A stretch of DNA of 64,000 bases from Odontesthes bonariensis (GCF_027942865.1 NC_134507.1:36199711-36263710), one strand, 5' to 3'; shown: positions 52,222 to 62,730, counted from the first letter of the stretch. Program-made: numbers and translations. The notes: generated from the letters alone by a model not told the origin.

Positions 52222-55200
52222 ATACTTTTATTTTGTACAGCGCCTTCTATCTATGAGGAATTATAAACGTTTCGAAACCATATTACACTTTGATGAATGT
52301 ATCATGATTTTGTGTGAATGACAATTTATTTTCGCTGCGTTTGAACAACAGGATTACGATATACATTTGTGGTCAAATATGTACCGCATGTTTAGCTATG
52401 GGTGGGTGAAGTCACACTCTGAAGTAGACCTGCGCTGTGGGTTACAGGGGGCTGGTGACCGTGATCTGGACTTCACTTCAATGAATCAATCCAACTTTAC
52501 TTAAACTCTAGTTGTTACTTCTTCAAATGGGTTGAAGACACGGACAAGAGGCTCCTCACTGTCAAAATCGCCACAACTTCAGAGTCCGGCTTACTTCAAA
52601 CGTTCACTTCATGTGCTAGGTTTCGACATACAGCAGGATAAATTAGTACTACTGCTGTCTGTATCTTACTCATGAAAGTACCCAACTTTCGAGAAACGTG
52701 TGCTGCTCCTGTCCTGAACGGTTTCATATTCAATTTATCCCGTTAGAAACAACAAAAAAGAAACTGACTAACTGGTTTGCAGGCTGCGGTTTTAGCTAAA
52801 ACGTGTGCCCTCCTCTCGTCTTTTAGCTGTTCCTCTTACATAAAGTTTGCTGAATAAAGTTCCCCTGCACACTCAGAGCAAATTACGACATAAATCATTA
52901 TATTACCATACCTTATTGTATGAATCCGATAAATCCAGTTAATGGATGCGGGCTCTCTGATCCTGTTTCGCGGGAGCTGCAGGTGACAGGCAGTGTTCAT
53001 CTCGCGTTGGCTCTACTGAGCAGGGTTGCCAGATGTTGAACGATAAAATAAACCAAAGCCGCCCAGACCTGCATGGTCACTCGAAAAACTGATCAGAAAT
53101 CAGCTCTCTGCAGCATCAGTCCGACCATTATTGTGTTAGTTCAAAATGTAAAACTGATCCGTCAGCCAGCCATCACCATTGACTGACAGCATTTCTCTTG
53201 TTTGTTGTGTTGACGAACTTGATCAATTACCTATCAGATCTAGGGTGGCCATCGGGGTGACCAATGACATTTCAGTGGTGGCCCTGGCCACCCTTGGCCA
53301 CTACCTAAAATCGCCATTGACTATCTGCCAATGGATCGTGGATGCCTGGGCTAAGGTATCAGTCTCAACTGTGGTCCGAGCTTTCACGAAGACCGGTGTT
53401 CAGTCGATTTGTGCTACTTCTCGAGAATTGGTTTTGTCCATGCGCCGAGACGATTTTATAAGTTTCGTTTTCGAATCATCACTGAACTGCCAAGTAACAG
53501 CAACGACACTGTTTTGTTTCGCTTAATGCGCCTTATAGCCCGGTGCGCTTTATATATGGATTCAATATAAACACAAGAAACTTGTGCTAAAGAAAATAAA
53601 AAATAAAATAAAATAAAGGACCAGACTCAGTGAATGATTCCCTACACTCCGTATTATATAGATCAATGAGCAGTGCTGACCAACATATCATTGGGGTCAT
53701 CAGGTGGGAACCTCCTTTCATCAGTGTTTCGTCTAGTTGGGCCCACGACACCTCCAGGAGGCTAGACAATGACCACTGGCGTCCCAGAGTCACCCCCCTA
53801 ATGCCAGCCAACACTGCCCCTCACACCACAACGACCATAATCTACCTCAGCCTCTCACCAACTGCACACCAGTTAAAGTGGGGTGGGGATGCAAACCCTG
53901 GTTCGGGTAGGGGGAAGAAATAAAAGAGGTAAGAAAAGCAGGAATGGGATTCAAACCCTGGTTCGGGTAGGGGTAGTGAAAATATAGAGGGTGCCAGAGG
54001 TGGAGGAAGGATAAGACACACTAGCAGATTCAGCAGACAAACTCACCTAAATAGTCCTATAATTAGTGATGTGGCGTTTGAAGCGAGGCCTCGGAGCATG
54101 TGTCGAGCAAAAAGGGGCGAGCCAGATGAAGCGTTGGTTCGAGGCTTGTATCGTTTCCATAAAAATCACGTGACTGATGACAAAGGAGGCCTCGGATTCA
54201 GTGTACACGTCACTGATTCATTTTGAGCGTCACTATCGCATAAAAAGGGTTTGAACCTTGCGGCACTTCGAGGGTTTTGCGTTGGTTGTATCAGAGTTAG
54301 TGGTTAAGTTCAGTTATTATATCAGTCATATCATCTATTATTATTATTATTATTATTATACTGCTGAATATATCGTAATTAGGTTAGAATAGTGTTAGAA
54401 TAGTTATATAGGATATGAACCCTCGTTTTTCGCGGGGGTTACATTCCACAAAGAACCCGTGATAGGCAAAATCCGTGAAGTAGTAACCTTTATTTTTTTT
54501 TTTTTACAAATAACTACTGTACTGTAAAATAATAATTTGAATCATCAATACGAACTGAAGGCTTCAAATTGCGGAGATCAGCACCGCCCCACCGCGACCC
54601 GAGTCATTGGATTAGAACAGGAGAAAATGAAAAATGATTATGAAAAAAAAAAATACAAAGTACAGAAGGACAAATAGTGACTCACGTGTATTTCACTGCT
54701 CTTCTGACTGAGCCGCTGCATCCTGACTCCGCTCTGTAGCGTTTTTTTTCTTCTAAAGCCCGCGGTGCAGGTGTGTTTTTTCGAGAGAAGAACAGTTATC
54801 GGTAGTTGTTGTCGCTCTTTTTTCTTCTGGGCATATTAAACCGCAACGTTATTGACACACATTTTTTTAAATAAAAAACAATAACTTATATTTGTCTTGT
54901 TGCCCATGCTGCTCGGTTGCTGTTTATTCCTGACTCCCGGTCCCATAAGCACTTTCATACTCCCAGTTCCATAAGCACTGTAGTCAGTGTACATCATTGA
55001 TATATTTCATTTAAGTGATCAACACCATAGCACTCAATAATACTTCCATATATGCAGTTTTCAAACGTTTATTTTCATTGAGACACAGTGACAACAATTG
55101 TTTATTTTATATTGCAGGATGCTCTTACTCAGGGTTAATTTAGTCTGTCATATATTCCTTTTGCACAGCAGGTGTCACTAGAGAGACCGTTTCAATGAGG

Positions 55201-55247
55201 CTTCGGGTAATGAACCTTTTGGCGAACCTTTGGGCTGGAAAGCCTCA

Positions 55248-55925
55248 AGGCTCTAGCATGGTTGCCGCGTCTGCTCGCGCGAGCGGTGTTGATGACGTCA
55301 CGAGTTCGTGCCCGCCATAGGACCCTATATAGTGGCGCAAGTCGTTGCGCGCCAGTAATTGCAATTTTCTCCGTCACAGAGGTGGCGCTGCTACGTGAAG
55401 GTTACCTCTACTCTACAACCACGAAAGTGGAGAAGAAAACAATGCCGCTGTCAAGAGCAGGAATACTGTAATTAATGATACTGCTGCAGTTTTCGGATCA
55501 TTTTAATTTTTTAATTCAGTTAAAAGAGGAGAAGGTTTGAAGCCCCCGGCATCAACAGAGTCTCTGCCCTCTTCTTTGCCTTCACGTATCTGTCCCGTAG
55601 CTTCTTCCACACATTCTTACAGAACTCTCCCTCTTTCCCCAAAGTTCTGCCAATCTCTGTGCACCAGTTTTGGGAGTTTACGTGCTCCCTGTGCTGTTTC
55701 ACTGCAGTTTCGTACAGCTGCCTGTACAAACGCACCTCCTCACTGAGCCTGGTCTCACATCGGTCCATCCGGTTCGTTGTGCTCGGCGCCGCCAAGTTAC
55801 AAAAATCGACTGGTGCACGACAACGCGCAGCGCCGTCTTTTCAAGGGAAGCGCCAGGCCTGAAACGTCATTTTGACGTCACGGTCCACCACCGCCGTGAC
55901 AGACGCGGCAACCATGCTACCGCCT
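55248..55925 (-). mobile_element. Harbinger with MADF ORF in hAT copy A, TSD TCA
   Basis: AGGCTCTAGCATGGTTGCCG ... CGGCAACCATGCTACCGCCT are inverted repeats (20 bp perfect plus an imperfect outer part), flanked by TCA (55245-55247, 55926-55928). The corresponding place in the third hAT segment (61960-61970) reads GCCTCGTTGG, an apparently empty site with one substitution. Same superfamily and TSD as 34298-34997. Confidence 0.9.
55520..55795 (-). CDS. MADF-domain Harbinger accessory protein
   Basis: 91 codons from ATG 55795: ETRLSEEVRLYRQLYETAVK, then QNWCTEIGRTLGKEGEFCKN and VWKKLRDRYVKAKKRAETLL. All three helices of the MADF fold are present (RLY..LY, W..IGr.LG, vWKkLRDrYvkakKR). The frame ends soon after the domain, so it may be the first exon of a longer gene. 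A basic C-terminal helix fits DNA binding. An identical copy lies at 60635-60910. No transposase accompanies it. Confidence 0.75.
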   Translation of the reverse strand: MAAPSTTNRMDRCETRLSEEVRLYRQLYETAVKQHREHVNSQNWCTEIGRTLGKEGEFCKNVWKKLRDRYVKAKKRAETLLMPGASNLLLF

Positions 55926-56045
55926 TCATTGGTTCACAAAGCCTCATTTTGCCATCACTACCTATAATCACTAAAATACCAGCAAAAACAAATCCACACA
56001 ACTCACTCCAAGCCAACTCACCCAAAATGGCCGCCTGGTTTCAAA

Positions 56046-57265
56046 TAGGGATGGGGCCGATCCGATCCAGTATCGGTATCGGGTTCCGATATCAACGTAA
56101 TTCACCTATCGGAAATTTCCGATCCACACCCCGAGATTTCCGATCCACACATTATGCTGAAAAGATTCTCCGCGCACAGTTCTGGTATGCTGCTTTGCTA
56201 CTGCAAGATGTGGAATGGATTTCCTAAACGGGGCCATCTCAGTGATCACAGTATTGCACAGGCACGCCTCCGTTCAAGAATTCCATGCCACAGTTTGCAA
56301 CAAGCCAGCAGGCGAACGTTGAGCTGGGAGCTTCAAAGTAAGATGAGGGTTGATCTACTACTGTAGACAACAAAGTATATGCTATATTCTACATGATTTT
56401 TTATGAATTTTTATGTTGTAGAGTTGTGAATTTATTTTATCAATGGAGAAATTGAGCAGCCTTGCTTTGTTGTCTACAGTAGTAGATCAATCCTCATCTT
56501 ACTTTGAAGCTCCCAGCTCCCAGTGACGTCGACGCAGCTTTAGCTGCAGAAAAGCTATCAGGCTTGTGTTGATAATTATAAACTCCTGGACTATGTACAA
56601 ACTTCCAAATGCATCGTTTTGTGAGTACAGACCATTTTTGTACTACTGTAGAAGTTTGGTGTCATGGCATGTGATTTTAGTGTGGTAATTTTGGAGATAC
56701 TGCCAGGGTTCGTTAGCGCTTGTACTAAGCTACTCGGGATAACTCAGTAACTCAGCTGATGTTCAGCCAAGATCGGAAAAACTTCGGGTTGGCTACTTGG
56801 CTGGATGTCACGGTTCAAATGAGGATGAATCTACTCCGAACTATCACTTTAAGCATTCACAGCTTGCACAGTCTCGCCTGGAAAACCTGCAGCGTGAAAT
56901 GCAAGTGGGAACAGTGAGCCACTCTATGTTGTTGCCACTGTAGTGGACGCTCGATACAAGGGCAGGTGAGGCATTTTTTGTTGCAATTTAATCAAAATGC
57001 TGCTGAATCAAGTGTTAACATATTCCTAACTTTAACGTGAATAATTCTAATGACATTAACTCAATGTAAACTAAAAGTAATTGGATAATGGGGAAGTGTG
57101 TGTGCGTGTGTGCGCGTGTTTGCCTGCCTGCATGCCCAGCTGTATAAATTTGAAAGAACAAGACTGTTATCAGAGATATCGGAATAGTATCGGTATCGGC
57201 AGATATCCAAATTTAGTTATCGGAATCGGATCGGAAGTGAAAATATGTGTATCGGTGCATCCCTA
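56046..57265. mobile_element. hAT element, TIR TAGGGATGGGGCCGATCC, TSD GTTTCAAA
   Basis: TAGGGATGGGGCCGATCC and, at the right, ATCGGTGCATCCCTA, with perfect GTTTCAAA at 56038-56045 and 57266-57273. TATCGG/CCGATA motifs are dense near both ends. A TAGATCAACCCTCAT-like segment near 56345 occurs inverted near 56480, bounding about 150 bp. Its left 347 bp is duplicated at 61161-61507. Confidence 0.92.
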
Positions 57266-57346
57266 GTTTCAAAAGGATCACATGTGCCAAACCCTCCACT
57301 TAAATAGCTTGAACTTCTTCTTTGCTTTTTCAAAAGTCTGTTTACC

Positions 57347-58426
57347 CTAAGTGCTCCCCCTGCTGGGCCCCCAGCTGCTATTGCATCTTCTAATCCAAAT
57401 CCACTGGCTGGATTGTAATGCTTTATCTGAAACCTCCTGCACTATTTTTCTCACACTCTGTCCACTTACACCCAGCTCCCTCAACAATGAGACAACAGAC
57501 TTTGCAACAAATCCTCTACATCCTACTTCCACTGGACAGATTCTAACCTTCCATCCTCGCTGCTCTGCTTCTGCCCCCAACTCCACATATCTAAGCTTTT
57601 TCCTTTCATATGCTTCCTCTACCAATTCCTCCCAAGGAACAGTCAGCTCTATGAAATAGACTCTCATTCTACTCCTAGACCACAAGACTATATCAGGCCT
57701 TAAGTTTGTAGAGGCTATTTCCTGGGGAACAACAAGCTTATTTCCTAAATCTACCTGCATCTCCCAATCACAAGCATCCTCCAAGCTGCCGTGCCTCCTT
57801 ATCGTCTTTTTAACTTTCTCCCCCTCTTGAACAAACTGAATTGCAATTCTCTGTACCTTGGACCCTCCTAAGTTTACCTGCCTTCGTTTATCTTCAATAC
57901 CTGCAGCTAAACTTCTTAATACTTGGTCATGTCGCCATGTATACCGGCCTTGTGACAGACTAACCTTACAACCTGACAAAATATGCTTTAGAGTTGCAGT
58001 ACCTGAACATAACGAACATAACGGGTCTCCATTTACCCAGAGTTTTAGGTTCTGGGGAGTAGGCAATACATCATATGTTGCCCCTATCAAAAATCTAATA
58101 CTCCTTCCCTCCATACTCCACAGTTCTTTCCAACTAAGCTTTTTCTTTTCTACACCTTCCCAATTCACCCACCGTCCCTGCTTAGCCTGAGCCACTGCCT
58201 TTGCACCCCTTAACATTTCCTCCTGTCTACGAATCTGCTCAACAACTAGCTTTCTCTTCTCCTTGGGACCTGCTCTACTCTCTGAAAATATATTGTTGAT
58301 TTGTGGATAAAAGAAAATATTGGATATGTAAAGGAAAGTGAATAATGAAGCTTTCATGAGACACTTCTGAAGAGGACAGTCAGACTGTCTTTTAATGGGC
58401 TTCTGAGTGTAAATCTGAGAAATCAC
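57347..58426 (-). CDS. C-terminal zinc knuckle and restriction-like endonuclease of a LINE
   Basis: An uninterrupted 359-codon frame. Residues 1-51 look like unrelated flank; the element proper begins near residue 52 (AGPKEKRKL, at about 58273). It contains RFLIGATYDVLPTPQNLKLW (111-130), a CCHC-type knuckle CSLC...H...C (C137, C140, H148, C153), GRYTWRHDQVL (160-170), DWEMQVDLG (220-228), and the nuclease core RPDIVLWSRSRMRVYFIELT (243-262: the PD Asp245 and Glu260), followed by VGCRGF. This is the PD-(D/E)xK restriction-like endonuclease that nicks the target for reverse transcription in R2/NeSL/HERO-type LINEs. The RT domain is missing, as expected of 5' truncation. Still fully open, so a recent insertion. 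Confidence 0.85.
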   Translation of the reverse strand: MISQIYTQKPIKRQSDCPLQKCLMKASLFTFLYISNIFFYPQINNIFSESRAGPKEKRKLVVEQIRRQEEMLRGAKAVAQAKQGRWVNWEGVEKKKLSWKELWSMEGRSIRFLIGATYDVLPTPQNLKLWVNGDPLCSLCSGTATLKHILSGCKVSLSQGRYTWRHDQVLRSLAAGIEDKRRQVNLGGSKVQRIAIQFVQEGEKVKKTIRRHGSLEDACDWEMQVDLGNKLVVPQEIASTNLRPDIVLWSRSRMRVYFIELTVPWEELVEEAYERKKLRYVELGAEAEQRGWKVRICPVEVGCRGFVAKSVVSLLRELGVSGQSVRKIVQEVSDKALQSSQWIWIRRCNSSWGPSRGST

Positions 58427-58429
58427 ACA

Positions 58430-59142
58430 CTGATACTGAGGAGAACTGGATTTCTACTGCTCCTGTGATACTTTCCTGGATCACCCACAAGTCTTTATAA
58501 TAATGCTATGACTCCTCTTCACACAACTTAAACTCTTCATGTAATTAAAGTATTTATATTGACCATAATTAAGTCCTATTTTAAGATCTAATCATGAAAT
58601 ATGGCATATTGTGTACGTTAAACACATCAAACACATCGCTGCACACTTCTATCAAAAAGCCAAATGATACTCAGATAAGTCTGGAAAGAACCATTCTACA
58701 TTTTACATTGATCATCAAACTTTTTAAATCACAAAAGATTTCAGCAAAACTACAGAAAGAAGTCAAGAAAACTGCAGCTTTAGTGGAAAATGTGACAGGA
58801 TGGTCAAAAAGTGCCCCAAAAGGTTAGAAAAGAGGAAGAAAAGGGCCCAGAAGTATGTTTCACACACAGCTAAAAGGATAAAGCTCCATTTTATTTGGCC
58901 ATCTGGCCGGCTTATTGAAAGGTTGTGTTTCTGGGATCTGTAACGCTTTAACGGTTAGCGTTAGCATTAGCAGGCCGGGCTAACTGTGAATAGCAGCTAG
59001 GTTACCGTATTTGAACTTTTTACTCTCTGCTGCATGTTCTGACTGCCCGTGTCCAGGAGCAGGAATCAAACCAATGACACAGAGCACTTTGAAGACATTT
59101 CTGCTAACGTCTGACCGCTAAATTCTTTCTTTTCTGGACTCA
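58430..59142. other. No recognisable gene
   Basis: Unassigned AT-rich sequence. A short plus-strand open frame at 58594-58827 has no recognised domain. Confidence 0.4.
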
Positions 59143-60362
59143 CCTGCGTGTAGTGATGTGGCGTTTGAAGCAAGGCCTCGGAGCATGTGTCGAGCAAAAA
59201 GGGGCGAGCCAGATGAAGCGTTGGTTCGAGGCTTGTATCGTTTCCATAAAAATCACGTGACTGATGACAAAGGAGGCCTCGGATTCAGTGTACACGTCAC
59301 TGATTCATTTTGAGCGTCACTATCGCATTAAAAGGATTTGAACCTTGCGGCACTTCGAGGGTTTTGAGTTGGCGTTTGGTATTGGTGAGAGGTAGAGTGT
59401 GCGTTGGTTGTATCAGAGTTAGTGGTTAAGTTCAGTTATTATATCAGTCATATCATCTATTATTATTATTATTATTATTATGCTGCATTAGAATATATCG
59501 TAATTAGGTTAGAATAGTGTTAGAATAGTTATATAGGATATGAACCCTCGTTTTTCGCGGGGGTTACATTCCAAAAAGAACCCGTGATAGGCGAAATCCG
59601 TGAAGTACGGTAGTAACCTTTATTTATTTTTTTTTCACAAATAACTACTGTACTGTAAAATAATAATTTGAATCATCAATACGAACTGAAGGCTTCAAAT
59701 TGCGGAGATCAGCACCGCCCCACCGTGACCCGAGTCATTGGATTAGAACGGGAGAAAATGAAAAATGATTATGAAAAAAAAATACAAAAAGGCTACAGTA
59801 GGACAAATATGACTCACTGCTCTTCTGACTGAGCCGCTGCATCCTGACTCAGCGTTTTTTTTCTTCTAAAGCCCGCGGTGCAGGTGTGTTTTTTCGAGAG
59901 AAGAACATTGTTATCGGTAGTTGTTGTCGCTCTTTTTTCTTCTGGGCATATTAAACCGCAACGTTATTGACACATTTTTTTTTAAATAAAAACCAATAAC
60001 TTATATTTGTCTTGTTGCCCATACTGCTCGGTTGCAGTTTATTCCTGACTCCCGGTCCCATAAGCACTTTCATACTCCCAGTTCCATAAGCACTGTAGTC
60101 AGTGTACATCATTGATATATTTCATTTAAGTGATCAACACCATAGCACTCAATAATACTTCCATATATGCAGTTTTCACACATTTATTTTCATTGAGACA
60201 CAGTGACAACAATTGTTTATTTTATATTGCAGGATGCTCTAACGCAGGGTTAATTTAGTCTGTCATATATTCATTTTGCACAGCAGGTGTCACTAGAGAG
60301 ACCGTTTCAATGAGGCTTCGGGTAATGAACCTTTTGGCGAACCTTTGGGCTGGAAAGCCTCA

Positions 60363-61040
60363 AGGCTCTAGCATGGTTGCCGCGTCTGCTCGCGCGAGCG
60401 GTGTTGATGACGTCACGAGTTCGTGCCCGCCATAGGACCCTATATAGTGGCGCAAGTCGTTGCGCGCCAGTAATTGCAATTTTCTCCGTCACAGAGGTGG
60501 CGCTGCTACGTGAAGGTTACCTCTACTCTACAACCACGAAAGTGGAGAAGAAAACAATGCCGCTGTCAAGAGCAGGAATACTGTAATTAATGATACTGCT
60601 GCAGTTTTCGGATCATTTTAATTTTTTAATTCAGTTAAAAGAGGAGAAGGTTTGAAGCCCCCGGCATCAACAGAGTCTCTGCCCTCTTCTTTGCCTTCAC
60701 GTATCTGTCCCGTAGCTTCTTCCACACATTCTTACAGAACTCTCCCTCTTTCCCCAAAGTTCTGCCAATCTCTGTGCACCAGTTTTGGGAGTTTACGTGC
60801 TCCCTGTGCTGTTTCACTGCAGTTTCGTACAGCTGCCTGTACAAACGCACCTCCTCACTGAGCCTGGTCTCACATCGGTCCATCCGGTTCGTTGTGCTCG
60901 GCGCCGCCAAGTTACAAAAATCGACTGGTGCACGACAACGCGCAGCGCCGTCTTTTCAAGGGAAGCGCCAGGCCTGAAACGTCATTTTGACGTCACGGTC
61001 CACCACCGCCGTGACAGACGCGGCAACCATGCTACCGCCT
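60363..61040 (-). mobile_element. Second copy of the MADF Harbinger
   Basis: Identical by eye to 55248-55925, with the same TCA flanks, because it lies in the imported segment. Confidence 0.9.
60635..60910 (-). CDS. MADF-domain accessory protein, second copy
   Basis: The 91-residue product is identical to the one at 55520-55795, from ATG 60910 to the stop at 60635. See that entry for the domain description. Identity with no synonymous change visible implies a very recent copying event. Confidence 0.75.
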   Translation of the reverse strand: MAAPSTTNRMDRCETRLSEEVRLYRQLYETAVKQHREHVNSQNWCTEIGRTLGKEGEFCKNVWKKLRDRYVKAKKRAETLLMPGASNLLLF

Positions 61041-61160
61041 TCATTGGTTCACAAAGCCTCATTTTGCCATCACTACCTATAATCACTAAAATACCAGCAA
61101 AAACAAATCCACACAACTCACTCCAAGCCAACTCACCCAAAATGGCCGCCTGGTTTCAAA

Positions 61161-61507
61161 TAGGGATGGGGCCGATCCGATCCAGTATCGGTATCGGGTT
61201 CCGATATCAACGTAATTCACCTATCGGAAATTTCCGATCCACACCCCGAGATTTCCGATCCACACATTATGCTGAAAAGATTCTCCGCGCACAGTTCTGG
61301 TATGCTGCTTTGCTACTGCAAGATGTGGAATGGATTTCCTAAACGGGGCCATCTCAGTGATCACAGTATTGCACAGGCACGCCTCCGTTCAAGAATTCCA
61401 TGCCACAGTTTGCAACAAGCCAGCAGGCGAACGTTGAGCTGGGAGCTTCAAAGTAAGATGAGGGTTGATCTACTACTGTAGACAACAAAGTATATGCTAT
61501 ATTCTAC
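61161..61507. repeat. Truncated left end of the TAGGGATGGGGCC hAT
   Basis: Identical to 56046-56392, preceded by the same 85 bp of host flank (CCTATAATCACTAAAATACC to GTTTCAAA). It stops at ATTCTAC, where the sequence jumps into AACATTGTTATCGG. The right end of this hAT is missing. Confidence 0.93.
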
Positions 61508-62436
61508 AACATTGTTATCGGTAGTTGTTGTCGCTCTTTTTTCTTCTGGGCATATTAAACCGCAACGTTATTGACACATTTTTTTTTAAATAAAAACCAA
61601 TAACTTATATTTGTCTTGTTGCCCATACTGCTCGGTTGCAGTTTATTCCTGACTCCCGGTCCCATAAGCACTTTCATACTCCCAGTTCCATAAGCACTGT
61701 AGTCAGTGTACATCATTGATATATTTCATTTAAGTGATCAACACCATAGCACTCAATAATACTTCCATATATGCAGTTTTCACACATTTATTTTCATTGA
61801 GACACAGTGACAACAATTGTTTATTTTATATTGCAGGATGCTCTAACGCAGGGTTAATTTAGTCTGTCATATATTCATTTTGCACAGCAGGTGTCACTAG
61901 AGAGACCGTTTCAATGAGGCTTCGGGTAATGAACCTTTTGGCGAACCTTTGGGCTGGAAAGCCTCGTTGGTTCACAAAGCCTCATTTTGCCATCACTACC
62001 TGCATGCAGCTTTCTGTTGCTAACTACCAGATGTTCCGAGATGAGCCGAGATGAGCCGAGGCTTCGCAGTGTGTGTCGGGTAATGGGCCGTTTCTCAATG
62101 TGCGTATTTGTCTGTAGTGATGTTTCCAACAGGTAGTGATGTTACCTCCAACCCCGAAGCTCCGAAGCACGCTTCAAACTCAACAGGGTAGTTATAGTGA
62201 AGCAGGGGGCCGGAGCTTGCTTCTTGTGACGTCACTGATGACGTTTGAACCACTTCACTGCTTCATTCAGACCGAGTCAGCTGACTGCTTCCAGTTGATA
62301 GCGGAGCTTTGAAAATTTGCCACGATTCAGTGTATTCAAGATGGCTGAAGCCCCGGTTCATGTCCCCGTTCTACACGTATTATACGTTACGAACAGCTCT
62401 CGTTTTTTGACATTCGGAGTTTTGGATTATTCTCTC

Positions 62437-62633
62437 ATGGAGCAACCATCGAGGAAGCGTTCTAAAGTGTGGGAATATTTCGACCCAAACAGTTCCTTCA
62501 GCACACCAGCCTCCTCTGTTCCCTGTGACAGAGTATTTTCCAAAGCTGGAGAAATTGACTAAAAAAAAAAAAAAAAAACCGTTTGAGTCCTTCTACTGTG
62601 CAAAAACTACTTTTCTTTAATAAAAACACCTGA
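62437..62633 (+). pseudogene. hAT transposase with BED start fused to the C-terminal end
   Basis: From ATG 62437 the frame reads MEQPSRKRSKVWEYFDPNSS, the start of a BED finger, then passes directly to SSVPCDRVFSKAGEI, the first hATC motif. After a poly-A expansion (62561-62578) that shifts the frame it continues NRLSPSTVQKLLFFNKNT and stops at 62631-62633. The BED cysteines and the full catalytic core are deleted. Confidence 0.8.
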
Positions 62634-62730
62634 AGTAACACAAGCACCCTCTTTATTACACCAAGCACACTCCCAAAGAAAATATGAATGACAATACACA
62701 ATTTAAAAATTTCACATTGTTTTTAAATTA

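Larger units (their letters stand above)
50966..53319 (-). mobile_element. hAT inside the pogo ORF, TSD ACTATCTG
   Basis: CAGTGGCGATT ... AATCGCCATTG termini, with perfect ACTATCTG at 50958-50965 and 53320-53327. It contains a hATC coding scrap on the minus strand (51300-51515) and a solo LTR (51954-52221). GGGTGGC/GCCACC repeats mark both subterminal regions. Confidence 0.92.
50730..53526 (+). pseudogene. Pogo-type transposase remnants (CENPB-like HTH and C-terminus)
   Basis: Before the hAT, about 50740-50860 reads KIEQWVIKQRAAGRSVSTVS then IRLKATALARDMNI, the second helix-turn-helix of pogo/jerky-type transposases. After it, from 53328, the frame reads QWIVDAWAKVSVSTVVRAFT then KTGV, the C-terminal w..aW..v...tv..aF.kaGi block. 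The DDE core between them is missing, so an internal deletion preceded or accompanied the hAT insertion. Confidence 0.75.
50478..53567 (+). mobile_element. Pogo/Tigger-type transposon, hAT-interrupted
   Basis: The left end TACTGTATTTTCCGCACC contains a subterminal hairpin ATAAGGCGCAC/GTGCGCCTTAT. The phrase GCGCTTTATATATGGATT occurs at 50559 and again near 53550, marking the right end, although the final TIR bases appear lost. The plus strand carries split pogo transposase remnants. A hAT lies at 50966-53319. Confidence 0.7.
54064..55960. mobile_element. hAT element, copy A, TIR TAGTGATG, TSD CCTATAAT
   Basis: TAGTGATG ... CATCACTA with perfect CCTATAAT at 54056-54063 and 55961-55968. It carries a Harbinger near its right end (55248-55925). 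A second, partly identical copy is at 59151-61998. No hAT transposase readable. A (TTA)n run lies at about 54338-54359. Confidence 0.93.
53590..58273 (-). mobile_element. REL-endonuclease non-LTR retrotransposon (R2/NeSL/HERO-like), 5'-truncated
   Basis: The coding end is at 57347-58273 on the minus strand. The downstream sequence, once two hATs are subtracted (56046-57265 and 54064-55960), looks like one long 3' UTR ending in a T-rich (TTTTATTTTATTTTATT) tail near 53590-53620. A ~55-bp direct repeat with AACCCTGGTTCGGGTAGGGG (53897 and 53957) lies in it. Extent of the UTR is inference; the coding end is firm. Confidence 0.6.
59151..61998. mobile_element. Chimeric hAT, copy B, with imported segment from copy A
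   Basis: The whole is bounded by TAGTGATG/CATCACTA and by CCTGCGTG (59143-59150) and CCTGCATG (61999-62006), so it is one hAT insertion at one site. Three parts: 59151 to about 60275 is a diverged relative of copy A's left part; about 60275-61507 is essentially identical to 55160-56392 (offset 5115), including copy A's own right flank and 347 bp of the neighbouring hAT; 61508-61998 repeats the element's own type (as 59904-60362) and ends at the proper terminus. No readable hAT transposase. Confidence 0.88.

Noticed and set aside
55262-56366. Plus-strand open frames of 60-185 codons duplicated at 60377-61481
   Set aside because: They are antisense to the MADF gene or run across element boundaries; they look conserved only because the segment was recently copied.
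57351-58190. Plus-strand open frames of about 100 codons
   Set aside because: Shadows of the intact REL-endonuclease frame on the minus strand.
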